Origin: Tenggerimyces flavus
GTDB taxonomy: Bacteria > Actinomycetota > Actinomycetes > Propionibacteriales > Actinopolymorphaceae
Direction: 5' to 3'
Assembly: GCF_016907715.1 (NCBI RefSeq)
Contig: NZ_JAFBCM010000001.1
Span: forward strand, 6,262,001 to 6,326,000
DNA: 64,000 nucleotides
Part shown: piece by piece, positions 40,564-50,692 of the stretch
Position numbering within the stretch: the stretch's first letter is position 1
Layout of the letters: each line of letters opens with the position of its first letter
Position numbers and translations under genes: made by a program
Notes under the pieces: model-generated
Seen by the model: only the letters and a program-made list of their open reading frames with translations
Told to the model about the DNA's origin: nothing
Databases searched by the model: none

Positions 40564-42393
40564 ATGCCCGAGCTGCGTTCTCATACCGTCACGCACGGCC
40601 GCAACATGGCCGGCGCCCGTGCGCTGCTGCGCGCCGCCGGCGTCGCCCGCGAGGACTTCGGCAAGCCGATCGTCGCGGTGGCGAACAGCTTCACCGAGTT
40701 CGTTCCCGGTCACACGCACCTGGCCCCGGTCGGGCGGATCGTCTCGGCCGCGGTGTCGGCCGCCGGTGGGATCCCGCGCGAGTTCAACACGATCGCGGTC
40801 GACGACGGGATCGCGATGGGGCACGGCGGGATGCTGTACTCGCTGCCGTCGCGGGAGCTGATCGCGGACTCGGTGGAGTACATGGTCAACGCGCACTGCG
40901 CGGACGCGCTGGTGTGCATCTCGAACTGCGACAAGATCACGCCGGGGATGCTGATGGCGGCGCTGCGGCTGAACGTCCCGACGGTGTTCGTGTCGGGTGG
41001 GCCGATGGAGGGCGGGCGAGCCGTACTGGTCGACGGGTCGGTACGTACGCGGCTCAACCTGATCTCGGCGATGTCCTCGTCGGCCTCGCCGTCCGTGTCG
41101 GACGAGGACCTGGCGTCGATCGAGGAGGCGGCTTGTCCGACCTGCGGATCGTGCTCGGGGATGTTCACGGCGAACTCGATGAACTGCCTGGTGGAGGCGT
41201 TGGGGCTGGCGTTGCCGGGGAACGGTTCTCTGTTGGCGACGCACACTTCTCGGCGTTCCTTGTACGAGGCGGCGGGGCGCACGGTCGTCTCGCTGGCCTT
41301 GCGGTACTACGCCGAGGACGACCCGTCGGTGCTGCCTCGTGCGATCGCGAGCCGGGAGGCGTTCGACAACGCGATGGCACTGGACCTCGCGATGGGCGGG
41401 TCGACGAACACGATCCTGCACCTGTTGGCGGCGGCGCACGAGGCGGAGCTGCCTTACACGCTCGCTCGCATCGACGCGTTATCGCGATCTGTGCCGTGCT
41501 TGTGCAAGGTGGCGCCGAACGGTGCGTACCTGATGGAGGACGTGCACCGGGCGGGTGGAATCCCTGCCCTGCTTGGGGAACTGGCTCGGGCGGGGTTGTT
41601 GCACGAGTCGGTGCACGCGGTGCACGCTCCGTCTCTGTCGGCATGGTTGAAGGAGTGGGACGTGCGGGGTGGGTCGCCGTCAGCTTCGGCGGTGTCGCTC
41701 TTCCACGCGGCGCCGGGGTGTGTGCGGTCGGCTTCGGCGTTCTCGCAGTCGGAACGGTGGTCGTCGCTGGATCTGGACTCTGCTTCGGGGTGCATCCGTT
41801 CGGTGGCGCATGCGTACTCGCCGGACGGCGGGCTGGCCGTGTTGTTCGGGAACCTCGCGCCGGACGGAGCGGTGGTGAAGACGGCGGGCGTGGACGCTTC
41901 GTTGCTGACGTTCGCCGGCCCGGCCGTGGTGGTCGAGTCGCAGGAGGACGCTTCCGCCGCGATCCTCGGCGGTCGCGTCCGTGCCGGCGACGTGGTGGTC
42001 GTGCGGTACGAGGGTCCGCGGGGTGGGCCGGGGATGCAGGAGATGCTGTACCCGACGGCGTTCCTCAAGGGCCGCGGCCTGGCGTCGTCGTGCGCGCTGG
42101 TGACCGATGGGCGCTTCTCGGGAGGCTCGTCCGGCCTGTCCATCGGCCACGTCTCGCCCGAGGCCGCCGCCGGCGGGTTGATCGCCCTGGTGAAGAACGG
42201 CGACCGCATCGTCATCGACATCCCCGGCCGCCGGCTGGAGCTGGACGTGCCGGCCGAGGTCCTGGCCGCGCGGACCAGCACGTACCGCCCAGCGAACCGC
42301 TCCCGCCCCGTGTCCACCGCCCTCCGCGCCTACGCCACCCTCGCCACCTCCGCCGACCGCGGCGCCGTCCGCGAGGTCCCGGGTTTCGAATGA
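40564..42393 (+). CDS. ilvD: Dihydroxy-acid dehydratase
   Basis: This 609-residue enzyme converts 2,3-dihydroxy-isovalerate and its homologue to the 2-keto acids in valine, isoleucine and leucine synthesis. It is of the Escherichia coli type: [35 protein letters not shown], Fe-S cysteine C122 in [29 protein letters not shown], and [19 protein letters not shown]. The ATG at 40564 follows GAGG; a TTG at 40558 is also in frame. It stands alone, away from other ilv genes, beside an XRE/MmyB regulator, so it may serve sugar-acid dehydration instead. Confidence 0.92.
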   Translation: MPELRSHTVTHGRNMAGARALLRAAGVAREDFGKPIVAVANSFTEFVPGHTHLAPVGRIVSAAVSAAGGIPREFNTIAVDDGIAMGHGGMLYSLPSRELIADSVEYMVNAHCADALVCISNCDKITPGMLMAALRLNVPTVFVSGGPMEGGRAVLVDGSVRTRLNLISAMSSSASPSVSDEDLASIEEAACPTCGSCSGMFTANSMNCLVEALGLALPGNGSLLATHTSRRSLYEAAGRTVVSLALRYYAEDDPSVLPRAIASREAFDNAMALDLAMGGSTNTILHLLAAAHEAELPYTLARIDALSRSVPCLCKVAPNGAYLMEDVHRAGGIPALLGELARAGLLHESVHAVHAPSLSAWLKEWDVRGGSPSASAVSLFHAAPGCVRSASAFSQSERWSSLDLDSASGCIRSVAHAYSPDGGLAVLFGNLAPDGAVVKTAGVDASLLTFAGPAVVVESQEDASAAILGGRVRAGDVVVVRYEGPRGGPGMQEMLYPTAFLKGRGLASSCALVTDGRFSGGSSGLSIGHVSPEAAAGGLIALVKNGDRIVIDIPGRRLELDVPAEVLAARTSTYRPANRSRPVSTALRAYATLATSADRGAVREVPGFE

Positions 42394-42437
42394 AGGGCAC
42401 CTTCATTCGAACCTATTGACTGAAGGTGCCCTTCATT
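42389..42437. terminator. Inverted repeat terminator after ilvD
   Basis: Perfect 17-bp arms, AATGAAGGGCACCTTCA and TGAAGGTGCCCTTCATT, with a 15-nt loop, start inside the ilvD stop codon. Each arm is itself self-complementary (GAATGAAGG-GCA-CCTTCATTC). Downstream to 42560 there are further GC-rich partial palindromes (GGGGGCACCCCC) and no gene. Confidence 0.7.
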
Positions 42438-42561
42438 CAAACGTGGCGACGGGGGCTGGTGTCGAGGGGCGCTGGTGCGGCGGATCTGGTTGGGTCGGGG
42501 GCACCCCCGTCCGAACCTATGGGACCGGGGCGCCCCTCACCCCAACCTCCGCCACCTGCCC

Positions 42562-42625
42562 GTGATCATGTACGTGATCATGAAGGGGAACCCGTCGTAT
42601 ACGACCAGTTCGGCTTCATGATCAC
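42562..42625. repeat. Palindromic TGATCATG element, copy 5 (shortened)
   Basis: The left arm GTGATCATGTACGTGATCATG is intact, but the right arm is only CTTCATGATCAC, so the outer half of one side has been lost. It lies 36 bp upstream of the MaoC-type gene. Confidence 0.75.
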
Positions 42626-42660
42626 GGGCGTTGAGCGAGCGCTCGCGGGAGACTCTGCGT

Positions 42661-43107
42661 ATGAGCATCCGTGTGCCCACTGACCTGCTCTCGTACGTCG
42701 GCTCCTCGTTCGGCGAGACCGCGTGGCATCCGATCACGCAGGCCGAGGTGGAGTTGTTCGCCGACGCGACGCACGACCACCAGTGGATCCACACCGATCC
42801 CGCCCGCGCGGCGTCGGGACCGTTCGGCCGCACCGTGGTGCACGGCTTCCTGACGCTGGCGCTGATCCCGAAGTTCCTCGCCGAGCTCGTGGTGATCGAG
42901 CAGATCGAGGCGGTCGTGAACTACGGCCTCAACAAGGTCCGCTTCCCCGCGCCAGTCCCCGTCGGCAGCCAGGTCCAGGCATCGATCACGCTGGCCGACG
43001 CGAAGCAGAAGCCCGCGGGAGTGGAGGCGACGTTCGCCGTCTCCATCGCCGTACGCGACACCGACCGCCCCGCCTGCGTCGCCGAGGCCGTCGTCCTCTA
43101 TCGATAA
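42661..43107 (+). CDS. MaoC-family (R)-specific enoyl-CoA hydratase
   Basis: This 148-residue hot-dog-fold protein has the hydratase-2 motif (FADATHDHQWIHTDPARA, with catalytic Asp and His) and GRTVVHGFLTLALIP. It hydrates trans-enoyl-CoA in fatty-acid or polyketide metabolism. The ATG at 42661 was chosen; an in-frame ATG at 42631 is possible. The 3' end overlaps the convergent ABC gene by 10 bp. Confidence 0.9.
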   Translation: MSIRVPTDLLSYVGSSFGETAWHPITQAEVELFADATHDHQWIHTDPARAASGPFGRTVVHGFLTLALIPKFLAELVVIEQIEAVVNYGLNKVRFPAPVPVGSQVQASITLADAKQKPAGVEATFAVSIAVRDTDRPACVAEAVVLYR

Positions 43108-44882
43108 GCGCGGGCCTGGAGCTCGAAGAGCTCGGCGTAGTGGCCGCCCATCGCGACCAGTTCAGAGTGGCTGCCGACCTCGATCACCCGGCCCTTGTCC
43201 AGCACGACGATCAGGTCGGCCATCCGGACGGTCGAGAAGCGGTGCGACACCAGCACGGTGACGCCGCCGGTGGAGCGGGCGGCGTCGCGGGAGGAGGCGG
43301 CGAACTGTTCGAAGAGGGCGTGCTCCGCCTCCGGGTCGAGCGCCGCCGTCGGTTCGTCCAACAGCATCAGCAACGGACGTTCGCGCATGAACGCCCGGGC
43401 CAGAGCCAGGCGCTGCCACTGGCCGCCCGACAGCTCGACGCCGTCGCTGAATCGCTTGCCCAGCTGGGTGTCCAGGCCCCGCGGCAACCGCGACACCACC
43501 GACTCCGCGTCGCCCCGGCGGAGCGCCGACGCCAGAGCCGCTTCGTCGGACAGCCGCGACAGATCGCCGATCGCGACAGTCTCCCGTGCCGTGAACTCGA
43601 ACTTCACGAAGTCCTGGAAGCCCGCCGACATCCGCAGCCGCCACTCCTCCGCCGGCATCGTGCGCAGGTCGACACCGTCCACGAGCACCGCGCCGGCCGA
43701 CGGGTCGTAGAGGCGCGCGAGCACCTTCACCAACGTCGTCTTGCCCGCCCCGTTCTCCCCCACCAGCGCCACCGTCGACCCGGCTGGCAAGGTCAGGTTG
43801 ACATCGGACAGCACGGATCCGTCCGAGCCCGGATAGGCGAACGACACATCCCGCAGCTCGATCCCCGACGAGAGGCGTACGGGCGCGGACGACGAAACCT
43901 CCGCCCAAGCGTGCTCGGACGCGTACTCCCGCAACCACTCGTACCGAGCGAACGAACGCACGACCTCGCCCACCCAGTAGACGTTCTGCGCGATCCCACC
44001 GGTCATCTGGTCGATCTGCGGCGCGATCAGCAACAGCAGAACGACATCGCCAGCACTCGCCTGGCCCTGACGCGCCCGCCACACCACCCAGATCACCGCC
44101 GCGATGTACGCCGCACCGAACCCGAGCCGCACCCCGCCGTCGACCAGCACACCCCACCGCGTCGCGCGAAACAGGACCCGATACCGGTCGTCCTGCAGCT
44201 TGATCATCCGCGCGACCAGGTTCCGCGTGATGCCGAAAACCCTGAGCTCCAAGGCATTCCGCGGATCCTTCGCGATCTCGGCCAACCGATCCGTCAGCCG
44301 CTCCTGGTGCATGGTCTTTTCCCACGCGGTCTGGTCGGCCCGGCCGCTCATGTACGCCGACCAGATCCGCGCGGCGCCGAGGATCGGCAGCACCAGCAAC
44401 ACCGGATGGATCGACGTCAGCAGCGCCAGCACCGTTGCGGTGTTGGCCACCGACCCCACCGCGTACAGCAGGACCTCCGCGCCGATGCCGAGCCGCCAGG
44501 AGTTCTCGCGGATCAGCTCGAGCCGGTCGGAGACGTCGGCCCGTTCGTGGTGCATGATCCCGGGAATTCCGGCGGTCACCTTGAGCAGATCGGCGTGCAC
44601 CTGCCGCGCCACCCGTTCCTGCGCGGTGTCGCGCAACGGATCGGCCAGCACCATCGAGACGAACGACACCGCGAAGCCGAGCACGATCACGCCGATCCCC
44701 CACGTGATCGGCGTCTTCACGGTCCCGGTGAGGCCGTCGACGAGCAGCTTGACGCCGTACGTCTGCATCGGCGACGTCACCGACTGCACGGCGACGAGCA
44801 GGCACGACACACCCATCAGCAACGGCGCGGCCCGGAACGCGGTGCCGAGCCAGAGCCGCAGGATCCGCCACGCCCTACCCAT
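43098..44882 (-). CDS. ABC exporter, fused membrane and ATPase domains (second subunit)
   Basis: This 594-residue half-transporter has about six helices, then an ATPase with Walker A GENGAGKTTLVK, signature LSGGQWQRLALARA, Walker B LLMLLDEPTAALD and a switch His in VLVSHRFSTVRMAD. The order is that of ABCB-type exporters. Its start overlaps the end of the other half-transporter gene by 8 bp, and both have complete ATP sites, so they probably form a heterodimer. The cargo is unknown; no peptidase domain is present. Confidence 0.92.
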   Translation of the reverse strand: MGRAWRILRLWLGTAFRAAPLLMGVSCLLVAVQSVTSPMQTYGVKLLVDGLTGTVKTPITWGIGVIVLGFAVSFVSMVLADPLRDTAQERVARQVHADLLKVTAGIPGIMHHERADVSDRLELIRENSWRLGIGAEVLLYAVGSVANTATVLALLTSIHPVLLVLPILGAARIWSAYMSGRADQTAWEKTMHQERLTDRLAEIAKDPRNALELRVFGITRNLVARMIKLQDDRYRVLFRATRWGVLVDGGVRLGFGAAYIAAVIWVVWRARQGQASAGDVVLLLLIAPQIDQMTGGIAQNVYWVGEVVRSFARYEWLREYASEHAWAEVSSSAPVRLSSGIELRDVSFAYPGSDGSVLSDVNLTLPAGSTVALVGENGAGKTTLVKVLARLYDPSAGAVLVDGVDLRTMPAEEWRLRMSAGFQDFVKFEFTARETVAIGDLSRLSDEAALASALRRGDAESVVSRLPRGLDTQLGKRFSDGVELSGGQWQRLALARAFMRERPLLMLLDEPTAALDPEAEHALFEQFAASSRDAARSTGGVTVLVSHRFSTVRMADLIVVLDKGRVIEVGSHSELVAMGGHYAELFELQARAYR

Positions 44883-46695
44883 CGACCGGCTCCAGTTCCT
44901 CGTCACCGGTCACGTATCGCTCGGCCTGCAGCCGGAACATCGTCGCGTACCGCCCGTTCTGCGCCAACAGCTCGTCGTGCGTGCCCGACTCCACGATCCG
45001 GCCGTCGTCGAGGACGCAGATCCGGTGCGCGTCGCGGACCACCGAGAACCGGTGCGAGATGATCAACGAGGTCACGCCGGAGGTCAGGTCGAGGTAGCGC
45101 TCGACCAGCCGCGCCTCGGCTCGTACGTCGAGCGCCGCGGCCGGTTCGTCGAGGACGAGCACACTCGCACCGGCATGAACGGCGAACAGCGCGCGAGCGA
45201 GCGCGAGCCGCTGCCACTCACCGCCGGACAGGTCGACGCCGCCCTCGTACGTCTTGTCGAGAATCGTGTCCCACTTGGCCGGAAGGGCCTCGACGACCTC
45301 GCCGATGCCCGCCTCCCGCACGGCCTCGTCGAACGCGTCCGGAAGGTCCTCCGCGTGCTCGACCGCGCCGAGGACGACGTTGTCGGTCGCCGGCAGCGGA
45401 AAGCGCAGGAAGTCCTGCACGATCGCGGCCACCCGGCGCTGCCACGCCTCCAGATCGAGCGTGGCGAGGTCGACGCCGTCGATCGTGATCCGCCCGCTGG
45501 TCGGGAGATACGCCCCGCCGAGCAGCTTGACCAGGGTCGACTTGCCCGCGCCGTTCACGCCCACCAGGGCGAGCGCCTCGCCGGCACGGATCTCCAGGTC
45601 GAGGTTGCTGAGCACGTCGTGGTCCGCGCCCGGGTAGCGGAAGCTGACGTTCTCGAAGCGAATCGCCTTGCGGGGCAGTTCGTTCTGCCTCGCCCTGGCG
45701 TCGGGAGCCGGCTCGGGATAGCGCTCGGCGATGATCTTCGGCAGCAGCTCCATCGACTGGTATGCCGACAACCCGCGCCGGATCATCATCACGGCCCAGC
45801 CGTTGTACGACATGCCGACCGCGAGGATCGCCGGGACCGCTGTCGCGACCTGGGTCAGCGGCAGCTCACCGGCCAGCGCCGAGCGGCCGAGCCACAGGAT
45901 CGCGCCGGCCTGCGCGGCGAGGTGGAACACGCCGATCCCGATCGCCGCGACCACCCCGCGCCGCCGCGCCTGCCACACCGGCCGGAACGCCTCGGTCCAC
46001 TTCGCGACGTAGCGATCGAGCAGGTACTGGCCGAGCCCGAAGACGCGGATCTCCTTCGGCGCGTCCTTCATGCCGAGGTTGAACGCGTACTCGGCCTGCC
46101 GCTGGCCCTCGGTGTTGCCCCACCACGAGTCGATCTCGCGCTCGCAGGTCATCGCGCGGTAGTACTCCATGATCAGCGTGACGACGACGAGCCCGATCGC
46201 GATCGGCCAGGAGAACATCTGGCCGACGAGCGCGGCCGACCCGAGCAGCGTGAGACGGCTGGAGAGAAGCCAACGTACGTTGCGGATCCCTCGGCCCACC
46301 TGGAAGCCGGCCTTGCCCTTCGCGCGTTCCTGGATGTCCTTGATCTCGGGATCTTCCAGGTGCGCGATGCGGCGCGGGACCAGCACCGGCTCGGTGATGC
46401 CGATGGCGAGCGCGCGGTGGACGTGGTTGTCGAGGTTGAGCCCGATCATCTGGTCGAGCGACGGCATCACGCTCTCGACCAGGAACGCCACGAACAGCGC
46501 GGTCAGCAACACGCTGAACGCGCCCATCGTCAACGCCCCGGGCTCGTTCGCGATCACGCCGGGCACCGCGCCGACGACCTGGCCGACCAGGTACGTCAGC
46601 AGGACGCTGACCACCGACGACGTGACCGCGAGCCCCAGCGACGCCGCGGCACTCGCGGGCGCGATCCGGAACATGTACCGAAGGAGAGTGAACAT
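44875..46695 (-). CDS. ABC exporter, fused membrane and ATPase domains (first subunit)
   Basis: This 606-residue half-transporter has N-terminal helices, then Walker A GVNGAGKSTLVK, signature LSGGEWQRLALARA, Walker B VLVLDEPAAALD and HRFSVVRDAHR. The first gene of the pair starts at the ATG at 46695. The LSGGxWQRLALARA variant is often seen in exporters next to natural-product or lantibiotic-like genes, but no biosynthetic genes are nearby, so drug or lipid export is equally likely. Confidence 0.92.
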   Translation of the reverse strand: MFTLLRYMFRIAPASAAASLGLAVTSSVVSVLLTYLVGQVVGAVPGVIANEPGALTMGAFSVLLTALFVAFLVESVMPSLDQMIGLNLDNHVHRALAIGITEPVLVPRRIAHLEDPEIKDIQERAKGKAGFQVGRGIRNVRWLLSSRLTLLGSAALVGQMFSWPIAIGLVVVTLIMEYYRAMTCEREIDSWWGNTEGQRQAEYAFNLGMKDAPKEIRVFGLGQYLLDRYVAKWTEAFRPVWQARRRGVVAAIGIGVFHLAAQAGAILWLGRSALAGELPLTQVATAVPAILAVGMSYNGWAVMMIRRGLSAYQSMELLPKIIAERYPEPAPDARARQNELPRKAIRFENVSFRYPGADHDVLSNLDLEIRAGEALALVGVNGAGKSTLVKLLGGAYLPTSGRITIDGVDLATLDLEAWQRRVAAIVQDFLRFPLPATDNVVLGAVEHAEDLPDAFDEAVREAGIGEVVEALPAKWDTILDKTYEGGVDLSGGEWQRLALARALFAVHAGASVLVLDEPAAALDVRAEARLVERYLDLTSGVTSLIISHRFSVVRDAHRICVLDDGRIVESGTHDELLAQNGRYATMFRLQAERYVTGDEELEPVDG

Positions 46696-46752
46696 CGCGA
46701 CCTGACCGTACGCCGGGGGGCCGACACCCTCGAATGGTTTTCCCCCGGCTTG

Positions 46753-47139
46753 TCAGGACAAGCAGAGACAGAACGGATGGCCGTCGGGGTCGATCATCAC
46801 GCGGTGGTACGCCGGACTCGGCTGGAACTCGGCCTCGACCGCGCCACACTCCACAGCCCAGGCGACGGCGACGTCCAGGTCCTCGGCGCCGATGTCGAGG
46901 TGCTGCGAGGCGAACTGCTCCCCGTTCTCGCTCGGCCAGACCGGACGCCGGAAGTGCCGGTCGAGCTCGAAGTTCAGCGCCGGCTCGTGCACGCCGTCAG
47001 GCGGGCACACCAGCGCGTAGTCCGGCGGCTCCTCACGGACGTACGGCCAGTCGAGCAGCTTGGAGTAGAACCTCGCCAGCTCGAGCGGCCGTTCGGCCGT
47101 GATCGTCAGCGCCCCGAGTCGCAGCTTCGGTGGACTCAC
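46753..47139 (-). CDS. VOC-superfamily (glyoxalase-like) protein
   Basis: This 128-residue protein shows the paired beta-alpha-beta-beta-beta pattern (LGALTITAERPLELARFYSKLL, HLDIGAEDLDVAVAWAVECG, VMIDPDGHPFCLC). The GTG start at 47139 follows GGGAGAACG. It begins 15 bp after the membrane protein gene upstream, so the two are probably cotranscribed. The substrate is unknown. Confidence 0.85.
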   Translation of the reverse strand: MSPPKLRLGALTITAERPLELARFYSKLLDWPYVREEPPDYALVCPPDGVHEPALNFELDRHFRRPVWPSENGEQFASQHLDIGAEDLDVAVAWAVECGAVEAEFQPSPAYHRVMIDPDGHPFCLCLS

Positions 47140-47154
47140 GAGCTCGTTCTCCCG

Positions 47155-47946
47155 TCACCCGATGACCGACCCGGCCACGATCGCGATGGCCACGGTGTAC
47201 GCGGCCGCGGCGATCTGGACGATACGGAGGCGCCGCGACTCCGTCCAGCCGGTGAAGCGGAGCAACCACGCGATGCCGGGCAGCACGAGGACGGCGTGCA
47301 TGGTCACCGCGTGCAGCGGCTTCAGCCCGCCGGCGGTGAGGTACGCGCCCTCCGGGTCGCCGGACCGCACCTGCGTCACGCCGTCGGCGATCATCAGCGC
47401 GCCGACGACGAGGGCGCCGAGGAGCGTGACGAACCCGTACCGCAGCGCGAAACGCATGCCAGGCGAGAGCGCCGCCTGGGCACGCAGCGCCGCGGCGGTG
47501 AAGGCGAGGATCGTCACGATCAGCACCGCGCCACCGCCGGCGAGCGTCATCGCGACGGTTGTGTCGAACGGCGTCTCGAAGTTGAAGTGCGACGGGACGC
47601 CCCGCCACGCCTGCATGCTGACCAGGAACGTCTCGAGCACGCATGCGGCGCTGAACACGCTCAGCAGTCCAGTCCGCAGGGCCGGCGCCATCCGGACGTA
47701 CGAGCCCGCCCAGGTGACCGTCAGCAGCGTGAGGCCGAACGACAGCCCGAACGTCGCCGCCTTCCGCAGCGACACCGGTCCTTCCCACGACGCGCCGGTC
47801 GCGAGCAGGATGCCGGCGTGCGCGAGTCCGCTGGTCAGGAGGACAGCGGCGATCACGTACGCGGTCCGCTCCACGTGGCTCGCGTACCGCCAGACGTCCC
47901 ACAGCTCCGAGGCCGCCGCCCTGGCCTGCACCGTCATCGTGTTCAT
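47155..47946 (-). CDS. Membrane protein of unknown function
   Basis: This 263-residue protein has seven predicted helices (AYVIAAVLLTSGLAHAGILL, ATFGLSFGLTLLTVTWAGSY, AVLIVTILAFTAAAL, GFVTLLGALVVGALMIADGV, VTMHAVLVLPGIAWLLRFTG and others). A conserved-looking HAVTMHAVL carries two histidines. I do not recognise the family. The frame is open far upstream (to 50013), but only the part from the ATG at 47946 is membrane-like and outside other genes. Confidence 0.75.
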   Translation of the reverse strand: MNTMTVQARAAASELWDVWRYASHVERTAYVIAAVLLTSGLAHAGILLATGASWEGPVSLRKAATFGLSFGLTLLTVTWAGSYVRMAPALRTGLLSVFSAACVLETFLVSMQAWRGVPSHFNFETPFDTTVAMTLAGGGAVLIVTILAFTAAALRAQAALSPGMRFALRYGFVTLLGALVVGALMIADGVTQVRSGDPEGAYLTAGGLKPLHAVTMHAVLVLPGIAWLLRFTGWTESRRLRIVQIAAAAYTVAIAIVAGSVIG

Positions 47947-48123
47947 GCTGACCATCGTCGTCTGCCAGACGTGTCGGCAGCGTCCGCCGTGGAGCGGCAC
48001 CTTGCGTACGACGAGACGCGTACCCGCCTGTCCACAACGGACGCCTGTCCTCTCCCGCGAACCGGCCGTGGCCTGTCGGTGCCTGATGCGACGATGCCGG
48101 CACCCTGCGCCGAAGGAGGCCCG

Positions 48124-48504
48124 ATGAACAGAGTGGTGCACTTCGAGGTCCACGCCGACGACCTCGACCGCGCCGAGCGCTTCTACACCCAGGTGTTCGG
48201 CTGGACGACCCAGCACTGGCGAGACGACTACCGGCTGCTCGTGACCGGTACCGACACGCCCGGGATCGACGGGGCGATCATGCAGCGCCAGGGTCCGGCA
48301 CCCGAGCCCGGCCAGCCGCTGAACTGCTTCAGCTGCTCGATCGACGTCGAGGACATCGGCGCCACCGAGAAGGCCGTCGCCGACGCCGGCGGACAACAGG
48401 TGCTGGAGCGCATGACGATCCCCGGCGTGGGCTACGTCGCGTACTTCACTGACACCGAGGGCAACGTCTTCGGCGCCTACCAGTCCGACGAGTCCGTGGC
48501 CTGA
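48124..48504 (+). CDS. VOC-family (glyoxalase-like) protein
   Basis: This 126-residue protein: VVHFEVHADDLDRAERFYTQ, FGWTTQHW, FSCSIDVEDIGATEKAVADA and TDTEGNVFGAYQ give the two beta-alpha-beta-beta-beta modules with His/Glu metal positions. GAAGGAGG precedes the ATG at 48124. It is like the actinobacterial CFP32 family. The substrate is unknown. Confidence 0.9.
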   Translation: MNRVVHFEVHADDLDRAERFYTQVFGWTTQHWRDDYRLLVTGTDTPGIDGAIMQRQGPAPEPGQPLNCFSCSIDVEDIGATEKAVADAGGQQVLERMTIPGVGYVAYFTDTEGNVFGAYQSDESVA

Positions 48505-48534
48505 CCTCGGTACGCGGCCACCTACTATCTGTAG

Positions 48535-49809
48535 ATGACCGACGCGCAGAGACCGCACGAGCAAGAGGCCGTACTCACCGCTGCCCGCCGGGCCAGAGAG
48601 GCCGCGGTGGACCTCGCGACCCGTTCGCGAGCGGCCAAGGACGCCGCGCTGAACGCGATGGCGGCGGCGCTCGAGGTCGACAGCGCGTTGATCATGGCGG
48701 CGAATGCGAACGACATCGACCGGGCTCGCGCGATGCACACGTCCGAGGCGATCATCGACCGGCTCAAGCTGGACGACAAGCGCATCGGCGCCATGGCCGA
48801 CGGGCTGCGCCAGGTCGCCGGCCTGGTCGACCCGGTGGGCGAGGTCGTGCGCGGCTACACGCTGCCGAACGGGCTCGAGCTGCGCCAGGTGCGCGTCCCG
48901 TTCGGCGTCGTCGGAATCATCTACGAGGCCCGCCCGAACGTCACCGCCGACGCCGCCGGGCTGTGCGTGAAGAGCGGCAACGCCGTCCTGCTCCGCGGCT
49001 CGTCGTCCGCCCGGGAGTCGAACGCGGCGATCGTCGAGACGCTCCGCCGCGCGCTGTCCGACACCGGGCTGCCACCGGACGCCGTCCAGCTCGTTCCGGG
49101 CGACGGACACGAGGCCGTGAAGCACCTGATGCGCGCCCGCGGGCTGGTGGACGTGTTGATCCCGCGGGGCGGGGCGAGCCTGATCAAGAGCGTGGTCGAG
49201 GAGTCGACCGTTCCGGTGATCGAGACCGGCGTCGGCAACTGCCACGTCTACGTGGACTCCTCGGCCGACCTGGACCAGGCGATCGCGATCTTGTTGAACG
49301 CGAAGGCGCAGCGGCCCAGCGTCTGCAACGCGGCGGAGACGTTCCTCGTGCACCAGGCGGTGGCGAACGAGTTCGTGCCGAAGGCGCTCACCGCGTTGAA
49401 GGACGCGGGCGTGACCGTGCACGGCGACGAGCGGATCCGTTCGTACAGCAAGGATGTGGTGCGCGCGACCGACGACGACTGGGACACGGAGTATCTCTCT
49501 CTTGATATAGCCGCGGCGGTCGTCGACAGCCTCGACGACGCCGTACGGCACATCCGCAAGCACGGCTCGGGGCACACCGACGCGATCCTCACCCGCTCGC
49601 AGGCGGCGGCCCGGCGGTTCGTGGCGGCGGTGGACTCGGCGTCGGTGGTCGTGAACGCGTCGACGCGGTTCACCGACGGCGGCGAGTTCGGGTTCGGCGC
49701 GGAGATCGGCATCTCCACCCAGAAGCTGCACGCCCGCGGCCCGATGGGTCTGCCCGAGCTGACCTCGACGAAGTACATCGTGATCGGCGAGGGACACGTC
49801 CGCCCCTGA
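48535..49809 (+). CDS. proA: Gamma-glutamyl phosphate reductase
   Basis: This 424-residue enzyme makes glutamate-5-semialdehyde for proline synthesis. Its ALDH-like fold contains [36 protein letters not shown], the nucleophile region [17 protein letters not shown] (Cys) and [20 protein letters not shown]. Length and motifs are standard. proB is not in the window; in related genomes it lies nearby with obg and nadD. Confidence 0.95.
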   Translation: MTDAQRPHEQEAVLTAARRAREAAVDLATRSRAAKDAALNAMAAALEVDSALIMAANANDIDRARAMHTSEAIIDRLKLDDKRIGAMADGLRQVAGLVDPVGEVVRGYTLPNGLELRQVRVPFGVVGIIYEARPNVTADAAGLCVKSGNAVLLRGSSSARESNAAIVETLRRALSDTGLPPDAVQLVPGDGHEAVKHLMRARGLVDVLIPRGGASLIKSVVEESTVPVIETGVGNCHVYVDSSADLDQAIAILLNAKAQRPSVCNAAETFLVHQAVANEFVPKALTALKDAGVTVHGDERIRSYSKDVVRATDDDWDTEYLSLDIAAAVVDSLDDAVRHIRKHGSGHTDAILTRSQAAARRFVAAVDSASVVVNASTRFTDGGEFGFGAEIGISTQKLHARGPMGLPELTSTKYIVIGEGHVRP

Positions 49810-49845
49810 CGCCAGGCGTCGGTGGGGGCGGATAGGCTCGGCATC

Positions 49846-50001
49846 ATGCAGCAGACGCACCTCGCCCTCCTCGCCGCCGCCGAGGAGACCCACACCGAGC
49901 TCCCGATCGCGCCGATCTGGATCGGTGTCGGCACGTTCGTGATCCTGCTCGTCCTGCTGATCGTCGTTCTGGCGCTCGGCAAGGGGCGTCCGCACTCCTG
50001 A
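49846..50001 (+). CDS. Small single-pass membrane protein between proA and nadD
   Basis: This 51-residue protein has a short acidic N-terminus ([20 protein letters not shown]) and one helix ([20 protein letters not shown]) ending GKGRPHS. A similar small gene occupies this place in several actinomycetes. It starts 36 bp after proA and ends 13 bp before nadD. Function is unknown. Confidence 0.8.
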   Translation: MQQTHLALLAAAEETHTELPIAPIWIGVGTFVILLVLLIVVLALGKGRPHS

Positions 50002-50014
50002 CCGGGGGTCCACG

Positions 50015-50611
50015 ATGAGCAGCAGGCCGCGACTCGGCGTGATGGGCGGGACGTTCGACCCGATCCATCACGGCCACCTGGTGGCCGCGAGCGAGGTGCA
50101 GTCGCAGTTCGACCTGGACGAGGTGATCTTCGTCCCGACCGGTCAGCCCTGGCAGAAGGGCGACCGGTCGGTGTCGCCGGCCGAGGACCGGTACCTGATG
50201 ACAGTGATCGCGACGGCGTCGAACCCGCGGTTCTCGGTCAGCCGGGTGGACATCGACCGGCCGGGGCTCACGTACACCGTCGACACGCTGCGTGACCTGC
50301 GGGACCTGCATGGGGCGGACGCGGAGTTCTTCTTCATCACCGGCGCCGACGCGCTGACCCAGATCCTCACCTGGCGCGAGGTGGACGAACTCTTCGAAAT
50401 GGCGCATTTCGTTGGCTGTACGCGGCCGGGGCATGCGCTGGACGTGTCGAAGGTCCCGCCCGACGTGGTGACGATCGTCGAGATTCCGGCGTTGTCGATC
50501 TCGTCCACGGAGTGCCGCGAACGGGTCGTGAAGGACCAGCCGATCTGGTATCTCGTACCGGACGGAATCGTGCAGTACATCAACAAGAGGCACATGTACC
50601 GCTCGGCGTGA
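50015..50611 (+). CDS. nadD: Nicotinate-nucleotide adenylyltransferase
   Basis: This 198-residue enzyme joins ATP and nicotinate mononucleotide to make deamido-NAD. Signatures are [15 protein letters not shown] (HxGH nucleotidyltransferase), [25 protein letters not shown] and [13 protein letters not shown] (ISSTxxR). It lies in the classical nadD-rsfS order. Confidence 0.95.
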   Translation: MSSRPRLGVMGGTFDPIHHGHLVAASEVQSQFDLDEVIFVPTGQPWQKGDRSVSPAEDRYLMTVIATASNPRFSVSRVDIDRPGLTYTVDTLRDLRDLHGADAEFFFITGADALTQILTWREVDELFEMAHFVGCTRPGHALDVSKVPPDVVTIVEIPALSISSTECRERVVKDQPIWYLVPDGIVQYINKRHMYRSA

Positions 50612-50692
50612 GACCCTAGAAGTGCTTTGGCCTCGACATCAGACGCTGGCCCGGCCGGTAGGACGACGTCCGGGACTGTGAGAAAGGACCCC

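Noticed and set aside
44104-48504. Plus-strand frame of 1466 codons
   Set aside because: It runs antisense through two ABC transporter genes and two others; only the last 126 codons (from 48124) are a real gene.
47155-50013. Minus-strand frame of 952 codons
   Set aside because: Only the part from ATG 47946 is membrane-protein-like; the rest lies antisense to proA and a VOC gene.
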